A stretch of DNA of 5,384 nt from an uncultured Eubacteriales bacterium (GTDB lineage: Bacteria > Bacillota > Clostridia > Lachnospirales > Bianqueaceae): contig CACZPA010000064.1 of assembly GCA_902782895.1 (NCBI GenBank), positions 1-5,384 on the forward strand. Direction: 5' to 3'. A program made the translations under genes and the position numbers. Shown here one piece after another: positions 1-4,923 of the stretch. Positions within the stretch are counted from its first letter, which is position 1. Every line of letters begins with the position of its first letter. The notes below the pieces were generated by a model. The model saw nothing but the letters and a program-made list of their open reading frames with translations. It was not told the origin of the DNA and searched no databases.

Positions 1-360
1 ACCAAGGATCATGTCACAGGACGGATCAAAGCCCTCTGTGATCCGGTCCAGATACTCTTCATTGGGCAGAGGACGGGGCAGCTTCGGCAGTGTGCAGAGC
101 TTGTACGGTCGATCGGCAAGCAGATCGAGGACGTCTTTGCCGCAGGCTTCCATCGCAAAACCGCCGATTACAAGATAGGGCTTACGGATGCCGAGGGAAT
201 CCAGCATCTCCGGAAGTTTTTGCAGGACTCCCGGCCCGACTTCAAGGGCGGAAAGCGGCGCTGCACGGTGTACTCGTCCGCACGGGCAGACGAAACCTTC
301 GGGACGGATCAGATCCGAAATGGACACAGGACTTGCGGTATCGGGAAAAAAATACGGCAT
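1..360 (-). CDS. sn-glycerol-1-phosphate dehydrogenase-like protein (Fe-ADH superfamily), N-terminal part
   Basis: The first 120 residues of a protein that continues past the left edge; the frame is open from the ATG at 360-358 with no stop. Residues 23-31 read FVCPCGRVH, a Cys-x-Cys-Gly-x-x-His element like the N-terminal element of bacterial sn-glycerol-1-phosphate dehydrogenase (AraM/EgsA-like) proteins. A stretch of the form 'LEVGPGVLQKLPEML' (39-53) and the strand PYLVIGG (61-67) follow, which matches the start of the NAD(P)-binding fold. The visible part ends in CDMILG (115-120), just where the family normally continues into the glycine-rich 'GxGSGxxND' loop. Known members use a divalent metal and NAD(P)H to interconvert dihydroxyacetone phosphate and glycerol-1-phosphate, but many bacterial relatives have no tested substrate. 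The start is supported by GGAGG at 370-366, five bases upstream. It is transcribed divergently from the Suf-like operon. The superfamily call is fairly sure; the substrate is not, and the metal-binding half lies outside the window. Confidence 0.72.
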   Translation of the reverse strand, partial: MPYFFPDTASPVSISDLIRPEGFVCPCGRVHRAAPLSALEVGPGVLQKLPEMLDSLGIRKPYLVIGGFAMEACGKDVLDLLADRPYKLCTLPKLPRPLPNEEYLDRITEGFDPSCDMILG

Positions 361-392
361 AGGTACCTCCGGATGACAGTTTATTATATCTG

Positions 393-421
393 ATTATAAC
401 CTGTCGGGGACGGAAATTCAA
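393..421 (-). promoter_or_regulatory. Sigma-A type promoter of the leftward dehydrogenase gene
   Basis: Read on the minus strand, the -35 box is TTGAAT (421-416), followed by a spacer of exactly 17 bases and a perfect -10 box TATAAT (398-393). Transcription should start near 386, giving a leader of about 25 bases before the ATG at 360. A second TATAAT lies downstream on the same strand (388-383) but has no -35 box at the right distance. The leader is too short for a riboswitch. Confidence 0.75.
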
Positions 422-429
422 TCCATATC

Positions 430-444
430 TATTCGTGCCGAATA
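430..444. promoter_or_regulatory. Candidate operator: inverted repeat TATTCG-TGC-CGAATA between divergent promoters
   Basis: A perfect 6-bp inverted repeat with a 3-base centre. It lies between the two divergent promoters, just upstream of the leftward -35 box (416-421) and about where the -35 region of the rightward promoter falls. The half-site extended by two bases, CGAATATG (439-446), recurs as a direct repeat at 459-466, exactly 20 bp downstream and overlapping the extended -10 element of the rightward promoter. Three half-sites on nearly the same helical face suggest binding by a dimeric regulator that could control one or both promoters. I do not recognise the motif as the site of a named regulator, and an AT-rich promoter region can produce short repeats by chance. 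Confidence 0.4.
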
Positions 445-464
445 TGGCTTTTTTGCTGCGAATA

Positions 465-473
465 TGATATAAT
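465..473 (+). promoter_or_regulatory. Extended -10 promoter of the smsCB-like operon
   Basis: TGATATAAT gives a perfect -10 hexamer (468-473) preceded by the TGn element (465-467). Nothing at the expected -35 distance (about 444-451) resembles TTGACA, which is typical of extended -10 promoters that need little -35 contact or that are activator-assisted. Transcription should start near 480, leaving a leader of about 27 bases that carries only the ribosome binding site AAGGAG (493-498). The -10 box sits inside a small palindrome, GATAT-A-ATATC (466-476). Confidence 0.65.
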
Positions 474-506
474 ATCGTTGTTAATTCGTTTAAAGGAGTT
501 TTTACA

Positions 507-1235
507 ATGCTGGAGTTAAGGAACGTTTCCTATCAGGTTGAGGATGAGCTGGGACAGAAAGAGATCCTGCACGACGTTAACCTGAAAATTGACGATAAAA
601 AGTACGTTGTGATCACCGGCCCGAATGGCGGCGGCAAGTCGACGCTGGCCAAGCTGATTGCGGGCATATGGAAGCCGACGGCCGGGCAGATCCTGCTCGA
701 CGGTGAGGACATTACGGACCTTGGAATCACAGAGCGGGCACGCAAGGGCATCGGATATGCTTTTCAGCAGCCTGTGCGTTTCAAGGGGATCCAGGTCCTC
801 GATTTGATGCGGATCGCGGCAGGCAAGAATCTTTCCGCGGCGGCAGCCTGTGAATACCTGTCGGAGGTCGGTCTTTGCGCCAAGGATTATATCAACCGGG
901 AGATCAACGCGTCGCTGTCGGGCGGTGAGCTCAAGCGTATCGAGATCGCTACCGTACTGGCGCGCAAATCAAAGCTTTCCGTATTTGACGAGCCGGAGGC
1001 CGGAATCGACCTGTGGAGCTTCCAGAACCTGATCCGGGTCTTTGAGCGGATGCGCGAGGAGATCCATGACAGCACGATTATCATCATCTCCCATCAGGAG
1101 AGAATCCTGCAGATCGCGGATCAGATCGTCGTGATCAAGGACGGTGTGATCGCACAGCAGGGATCGATGGAAGAGCTTTATCCGAAGCTTGTCGGGACGG
1201 ACGCGGCGGTCGACGCTTGTGACAGATTGAAATAA
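507..1235 (+). CDS. sufC: SufC/SmsC-type Fe-S cluster assembly ABC ATPase
   Basis: A soluble, single-domain ABC ATPase of 242 residues, close to the usual SufC length of about 250. The Walker A motif is GPNGGGKST (38-46), the Q-loop is FQQP (86-89), the signature is SLSGGELKR (136-144), Walker B is LSVFDEPEAGID (157-168, with Asp161 and Glu162 catalytic), and the switch histidine is His196 in SHQ. The signature followed by a charged 'LKRIEI' stretch and the 'FDEPEAGID' Walker B are typical of SufC rather than of transporter ATPases, and no permease gene is adjacent. SufC proteins bind SufB (or SufB-SufD) and use ATP hydrolysis to reshape the scaffold so that an Fe-S cluster can be built in the cytoplasm. 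The start at 507 follows AAGGAG (493-498) with an 8-base spacer. First gene of a three-gene operon; the SufB-like gene follows after 12 bases. Because neither SufS nor SufD is present, the name SmsC (minimal system) may fit better. Confidence 0.88.
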   Translation: MLELRNVSYQVEDELGQKEILHDVNLKIDDKKYVVITGPNGGGKSTLAKLIAGIWKPTAGQILLDGEDITDLGITERARKGIGYAFQQPVRFKGIQVLDLMRIAAGKNLSAAAACEYLSEVGLCAKDYINREINASLSGGELKRIEIATVLARKSKLSVFDEPEAGIDLWSFQNLIRVFERMREEIHDSTIIIISHQERILQIADQIVVIKDGVIAQQGSMEELYPKLVGTDAAVDACDRLK

Positions 1236-1247
1236 GGAGCAGCGCAG

Positions 1248-2174
1248 ATGATTGAATTTGATGAAATACAGAAACGGCTGATTCTGGAGATCGCGGGGCT
1301 CCATAAGGTCCCCGAGGGAGCGTATAATTTCCGCGCGAACGGCAAGTCCGCTGGGCGTGCGAGCACCGAGAATATCGAAATCACCACGCGGGAAGGCGGT
1401 TCGGGCCTTGTGATCCGCGTGAAGCCCGGTACCAAGAACGAGAGTGTGCACATTCCGGTCGTTATCAGCGAGACCGGCCTGAAAGAGACAGTCTACAACG
1501 ATTTCTACATCGGCGACGACGCGGATGTCCTGATCGTTGCCGGCTGCGGTATCGATAACTGCGGCGGCGCGAATTCGGAGCATGACGGCGTGCATACCTT
1601 CTATGTAGGCAAAAACGCAAAAGTCCGCTATGTGGAAAAGCATTACGGTTCCGGTGACGGTACGGGCCAGCGTATCCTCAATCCTGTCACCGACGTGCAC
1701 ATGGAAGAGGGCAGCTCCATGGAGATGGAAATGGTCCAGATCAAAGGCGTCGACTCTACGGAACGTGTTTCGACGGCAGAGCTTGCCGCGGACGCGCATC
1801 TGGTCGTCCGGGAGCGTCTGATGACGCATGGAACACAGCAGGCTGTCAGCAAATACGACGTGATCCTCAACGGCGACGGATCCAGCGCGGATATCGTTTC
1901 CCGTGGTGTCGCGCGTGACCATTCCTATCAGAAGCTGGATCTCGGCATCGTCGCGAACGCGGCCTGCTCCGGACACACGGAATGTGATTCAATCCTGATG
2001 GATGAGGGAAGGATCCTCGCGATCCCGTCCTTGGAGGCTAACAACCTGGAGGCTTCCCTGGTGCATGAAGCCGCGATCGGCAAGATCGCCGGAGAGCAGC
2101 TGATCAAGCTGATGTCTCTCGGACTGACCGAACAGGAAGCGGAAGAGCAGATCATCAACGGTTTCCTGAAGTAA
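1248..2174 (+). CDS. sufB: SufB/SmsB-type Fe-S cluster scaffold protein (SufB/SufD family)
   Basis: A 308-residue SufBD-family protein, much shorter than SufB of the classical system (about 470 residues). It corresponds to the beta-helix core and C-terminal segment of SufB, with the long N-terminal region largely missing. Conserved C-terminal features are visible: GHTECDSILMDE (242-253), whose Cys246 aligns by motif with the essential cluster-assembly cysteine of E. coli SufB (Cys405); VHEAAIGKI (272-280), with His273 and Glu274 matching the conserved His-Glu pair; and the family ending 'EQLIKLMSLGL...EEQIINGFLK'. Two further cysteines, Cys100 and Cys105, sit in the middle stretch VAGCGIDNCGG and could bind metal. 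This architecture matches the short SufB found with SufC alone in methanogens and many anaerobes. It should form a homodimeric scaffold with the upstream ATPase. The ribosome binding site AAGGAG (1234-1239) overlaps the upstream stop codon, so the two genes are tightly coupled. Role confidence is high; the two-protein sufficiency is inferred from the gene order seen here. Confidence 0.87.
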   Translation: MIEFDEIQKRLILEIAGLHKVPEGAYNFRANGKSAGRASTENIEITTREGGSGLVIRVKPGTKNESVHIPVVISETGLKETVYNDFYIGDDADVLIVAGCGIDNCGGANSEHDGVHTFYVGKNAKVRYVEKHYGSGDGTGQRILNPVTDVHMEEGSSMEMEMVQIKGVDSTERVSTAELAADAHLVVRERLMTHGTQQAVSKYDVILNGDGSSADIVSRGVARDHSYQKLDLGIVANAACSGHTECDSILMDEGRILAIPSLEANNLEASLVHEAAIGKIAGEQLIKLMSLGLTEQEAEEQIINGFLK

Positions 2175-2190
2175 GGAGAAGGGGGATATC

Positions 2191-3213
2191 ATGGACAGAA
2201 GAGAAAGAGTGCTGAAAACATTCCACAATGAGCCGGCGGATAAGATTCTGGTGGCTTTCTGGCATCATTTTCTGGAAAGCGAGCTGGTTGATGGCCTGAA
2301 GAATCCCGAATATATTGAGCAGAATCTGGCCGGAACCATGGCATTTAAGGACGAATTCGATCCGGATTTCGCGAAAGTCATGACAGACGGTCTGTTCTTT
2401 ATGCCGTTCAACTATGAAGACATGCACTGCGCAGCGGATCTGGCGAATCTCGCGCCGACCGCGGACATGGAACTTTACATGGACAAGTCCGTCGAATTCG
2501 CGAAGCGGATCCGTGAGATCTACAATGACGGCAGACTGGTATTCTATAATGTTTTCTCGCCGACCTTCCAGATCAACCACAGGATGCGCATGACCCATCC
2601 GGAACTGTGCGAGGATGGAGATCGCAATCCGATCGTGAAACTGATCAAGGAGGACCCCGCGGCGGTTGGTGCGGCGCTGAAGACGATCGGATACTATACG
2701 AATATCCTGCTGGACAGAATACTCGGCGAGGGGATCTCGGACGGCATGTATTTCAGCGTACAGAGTTTCAACAGAGGAATTCCGGAAGACATCTACAGGA
2801 CGTATGTGACGCCTGTTGAGAAGGACATTATCGCAAAAGCAAACAGCTATGCGCCGGATCATCTGCTGCATATCTGCGGCTGGCGAGGAAGCCTTAACAA
2901 TCTTTCCTTCTATACGGATTACGACTGCAGCGTCATCAACTGGGCCGTTCACGCGGAGGGTGTATCCCTTGCGGAAGGCAAGAAGATGTTCGGCGGCAAA
3001 TGCGTGATCGGCGGATTCGGCAACGATAAGACGGATCTCCTGTGCGCCGGCACTAAGGAAGAGATTCAGGCTTATGTCGAAAAGATCGTGGAAGAAGCCG
3101 GAACGACCGGTGTTATCATCGGCGCGGACTGCACCACGCATCTGGCAACGCCGGACGAACACCTGCACTGGGTCTACGAAAAGGCGGAAGAGCTCACGAA
3201 GAAGTTGTTGTAA
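2191..3213 (+). CDS. UroD-superfamily protein, probable zinc-dependent methyltransferase-like (MtaA/MtbA type)
   Basis: A cytoplasmic 340-residue protein of the uroporphyrinogen decarboxylase superfamily. The N-terminus DRRERVLKTFHNEPADKI has the usual 'xxRExxLxxFxxxxxDxx' opening. The C-terminal half has the superfamily pattern 'KKMFGGKCVIGGFGN', then a GTKEEI segment (287-292) and an ending around GADCTTHLATPDEHLHW. His227-x-Cys229 (HICG) and Cys314 (ADC) are placed as the zinc ligands of corrinoid-protein:coenzyme M methyltransferases such as MtaA and MtbA, where zinc activates a thiol. The MRQAGR-type N-terminal motif and catalytic aspartate region of true HemE are absent, so haem synthesis is unlikely. 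Bacterial relatives act in methyl transfer with corrinoid proteins, including O-demethylation, but most are uncharacterised and the substrate cannot be read here. The gene lies 16 bases after the SufB-like gene, with AAGGAG (2173-2178) and a closer GGGGG (2181-2185) before its ATG, so it is co-transcribed with it. No corrinoid-protein gene is adjacent. Confidence 0.75.
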   Translation: MDRRERVLKTFHNEPADKILVAFWHHFLESELVDGLKNPEYIEQNLAGTMAFKDEFDPDFAKVMTDGLFFMPFNYEDMHCAADLANLAPTADMELYMDKSVEFAKRIREIYNDGRLVFYNVFSPTFQINHRMRMTHPELCEDGDRNPIVKLIKEDPAAVGAALKTIGYYTNILLDRILGEGISDGMYFSVQSFNRGIPEDIYRTYVTPVEKDIIAKANSYAPDHLLHICGWRGSLNNLSFYTDYDCSVINWAVHAEGVSLAEGKKMFGGKCVIGGFGNDKTDLLCAGTKEEIQAYVEKIVEEAGTTGVIIGADCTTHLATPDEHLHWVYEKAEELTKKLL

Positions 3214-3224
3214 GCGACAATCAT

Positions 3225-3289
3225 AAAAGCAACCGGATCACATCTCACGCTCATTTGAAAGGCGTTCGATATGATCCGGTTGCTTTTTT
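3225..3289 (+). terminator. Rho-independent terminator of the smsCB-uroD-like operon
   Basis: A perfect 16-bp inverted repeat: AAAAGCAACCGGATCA (3225-3240) pairs with 3272-3287, and the right arm runs into a T6 tract (3284-3289). It begins 11 bases after the stop codon of the UroD-like gene. The loop is long for a terminator (31 bases, 3241-3271) and contains a smaller inverted repeat, ACGC (3247-3250) with GCGT (3262-3265). Read on the minus strand, the stem is followed by only four Ts, so it could also weakly stop transcription coming from the right. Confidence 0.88.
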
Positions 3290-3290
3290 A

Positions 3291-3420
3291 CAGGCGTATC
3301 AACGTATTCTTCGTGAGCTCTTTACTGAAACGGGCGCGCGAAATGTGTCCCGGGAGCTAGTTTTCAGTCCACATACCGCCCACACCAAGACGTTTACATG
3401 GTGAACAAAAAAACGTGTAA
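3291..3420. other. Intergenic spacer between convergent operons, possible remnant of a LuxR-type HTH gene
   Basis: No intact gene is present. On the plus strand the frame 3291-3404 translates as QAYQRILRELFTETGARNVS (3291-3350) followed by RELVFSPHTAHTKTFTW and a stop. The end of this resembles the recognition-helix region of LuxR/GerE regulators (typically 'xxIAxELxISPHTVxTHxxxIxxKL'). There is no ATG or ribosome binding site, and the frame runs back through the preceding terminator, so it would be at most a decayed fragment and may be chance. The stretch also has a weak imperfect hairpin, ACTGAAACGGG (3324-3334) with CCCG (3349-3352) and TTTCAGT (3362-3368), and an imperfect palindrome GTTTAC-ATG-GTGAAC (3392-3406). 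Confidence 0.3.
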
Positions 3421-3479
3421 TAAAAACTGCCGGCTTACAGCGAGCGCCTTTAAAACGGGCGCGAGTCGTAAGCCGGCAG
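3421..3479 (-). terminator. Rho-independent terminator of the leftward peptidase operon
   Basis: Read leftward, a 12-bp perfect stem CTGCCGGCTTAC (3479-3468) pairs with GTAAGCCGGCAG (3438-3427), followed directly by TTTTTA (3426-3421). The loop holds a second nested stem, GGCGC (3462-3458) with GCGCC (3448-3444). It starts just after the stop codon of the peptidase gene. In the plus direction the stem is followed by CTTTATATT, a poor U tract, so it mainly serves the minus strand. Confidence 0.82.
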
Positions 3480-3486
3480 CTTTATA

Positions 3487-4923
3487 TTACTGGTTTTTTT
3501 GTATCAGCGTCTTGTAATAGTCCACCGCCCCCGGCAGACTGTATGTATCCAGATACTCATTCAGTCCATGCATGCCTTTCATCTGCGCAGGACCGTAGAC
3601 GACCGGTGAGAAGCGGATACAGGCGTCGCAGATTTCCTGATAGAAGCGGGCGTCGGTGCCGCCCGTCATGACGTAGGGGATGATCGGCAGCTTCGGGAAG
3701 ACCTCGCGGATCACGTTTTCGACGAGCTGGAACGCTTCGCTGTGGGAATCTACCGGCTCACAGGCGGGATAAGCGTCCATGACCTCGACCTCGAGGTCGT
3801 ATTTTTTCGCGATTTCCCGGATCGCCGCGTTGCTTTCGTCCATGTTCTGATGCGGGATGTAGCGGAGGTTCAATACCAGGGACGCTTCCTGCGGGAGCAC
3901 GTTGCAGCCATCGGAGCCGGACTGCATGGTCGGAGCAACGGTTGTGCGCAGAAGCGCTGCCGCCTGACTGGAGATCGACGGCATCAGGGCTGTCAGCAGC
4001 GGCTTGAAGAGCCACAGATTGCCGAAGAGAAGCCGCATCCAGAGAGGCCCGTAAGGCGCCATATTCGCGAACATTTCCTGTGCCTGCGTATTCATGATCG
4101 ATTTCATCGGGCTGTGCCTGGAAAGATCCGTCATAAAGGCAGAGAGCCGCACGATCGGCGAATTCTTGGGCGGGTAGCTGGAGTGACCGCCGTTGGAACG
4201 GGCGATGATCCGCAGATTGCCCTGGCCTTTTTCCAGGACACCGATCATCGCGAAATTCCCCTTCAGACCGGACATCGGCTCGGTTACGATCGAGCCGCCT
4301 TCATCATTGACGATATAGGGCGTGACGCCGAGCTCCTTCAGATGCGCGACGAGCTTCGGACAGCCGTCGCCGCCGATCTCTTCCGTATTGGAGGAGGAGA
4401 GCCAGACGTCCTGTTCCGGCTGGTATCCCTCCGCGAGAAGCTCTTCGGCCGCCTGCAGGAAGGACATGACAGAGCACTTGGTATCCGCGCTGCCGCGGCC
4501 CCAGACCTTGCCGTTTTCGATATCGCCGGAAAAAGGCTCATGCTCCCAGGTACCTTCGGCCGGGACAACATCCTGATGGCCCATCAGAACGATCGGCTTG
4601 TCGTGGTGCTTGCCCTCCCAGTAATAGAGCAGACTGCCGTCGATCTCGGTTTTCTGCAGGTTCTGGTGGACGAGCGGGAAGAGCTCCTCGAGAATCTTAT
4701 GGAATTCGAGGAATTTCTCCCGTTGAATCTGTCCCTTGTAGGAAACGGTCTCAAAACGGATCATCTTTGCCAGTTTTTCCGCGTATTGCTGCTCACGCTC
4801 GGGATCCTTCACAGGCTCCCAGTCAGCGGTCCGGGCCGGCGTGAGCAATGTCCGGATCAGCGCGGCGAGCACGAGAAGCAGCAGGAGGCCGATCAGCCCA
4901 AGAACGATATAGAGAAAAATCAT
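3487..4923 (-). CDS. Membrane-anchored M20 family metallopeptidase (PM20D1 / carboxypeptidase S-like)
   Basis: A 478-residue zinc peptidase/amidohydrolase of family M20. The N-terminus (IFLYIVLGLIGLLLLLVLAA, 2-21) is one hydrophobic helix without an obvious signal-peptidase site, followed by charged residues. It should therefore be a membrane anchor. The M20 motifs are all present: MGHQDVVPA (114-122; ligand His116, catalytic Asp118), GRGSADTK (142-149; bridging Asp147), TEEIGG (180-185; catalytic base Glu181, ligand Glu182), NDEGG (206-210; ligand Asp207) and MHGLNEY (451-457; ligand His452). The dimerisation-domain motif GGHSSYPPK (245-253) and GGTDARFY (421-428) match the PM20D1/Cps1 group. 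Relatives cleave peptides with free C-termini or make and hydrolyse N-acyl amino acids; the substrate cannot be told here. The ATG overlaps the upstream stop codon as ATGA (4923-4920) and follows AAGGAGG (4936-4930) at 6 bases, which fixes the start and shows translational coupling to the membrane protein upstream. No catalytic residue is missing. Confidence 0.87.
   Translation of the reverse strand: MIFLYIVLGLIGLLLLLVLAALIRTLLTPARTADWEPVKDPEREQQYAEKLAKMIRFETVSYKGQIQREKFLEFHKILEELFPLVHQNLQKTEIDGSLLYYWEGKHHDKPIVLMGHQDVVPAEGTWEHEPFSGDIENGKVWGRGSADTKCSVMSFLQAAEELLAEGYQPEQDVWLSSSNTEEIGGDGCPKLVAHLKELGVTPYIVNDEGGSIVTEPMSGLKGNFAMIGVLEKGQGNLRIIARSNGGHSSYPPKNSPIVRLSAFMTDLSRHSPMKSIMNTQAQEMFANMAPYGPLWMRLLFGNLWLFKPLLTALMPSISSQAAALLRTTVAPTMQSGSDGCNVLPQEASLVLNLRYIPHQNMDESNAAIREIAKKYDLEVEVMDAYPACEPVDSHSEAFQLVENVIREVFPKLPIIPYVMTGGTDARFYQEICDACIRFSPVVYGPAQMKGMHGLNEYLDTYSLPGAVDYYKTLIQKNQ

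Noticed and set aside
90..376. Two short overlapping plus-strand open frames at the left end
   Set aside because: Both lie opposite the dehydrogenase-like gene, which has a promoter, a ribosome binding site and family motifs on the other strand.
361..506. Riboswitch or leader RNA in the divergent intergenic region
   Set aside because: Predicted leaders are only about 25-27 bases on either side, too short for a known riboswitch, and no terminator-like hairpin precedes either start.
507..1235. ATPase subunit of an ABC importer or exporter
   Set aside because: No permease or binding-protein gene is adjacent; the SufC-like signature and Walker B, with a SufB-family gene directly downstream, fit Fe-S assembly better.
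969..1976. Long open frame on the minus strand opposite the sufC- and sufB-like genes
   Set aside because: It lies wholly antisense to two genes with clear family motifs, spans their junction, has no recognisable domain and is rich in Arg, Asp and His as expected from the complementary strand of GC-rich codons.
2155..3168. Long open frame on the minus strand opposite the UroD-like gene
   Set aside because: It is the shadow of a well-supported gene, without domain similarity or a convincing ribosome binding site.
2191..3213. True uroporphyrinogen decarboxylase (HemE) of haem synthesis
   Set aside because: The MRQAGR-type substrate motif is absent, the His-x-Cys...Cys zinc triad is present, and no other haem gene is adjacent.
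3313..3368. Stem-loop from AGCTC/GAGCT and ACTGAAA/TTTCAGT arms as a third terminator
   Set aside because: The two arm pairs cross rather than nest, the remaining stem is interrupted by a bulge, and no T tract follows on either strand.
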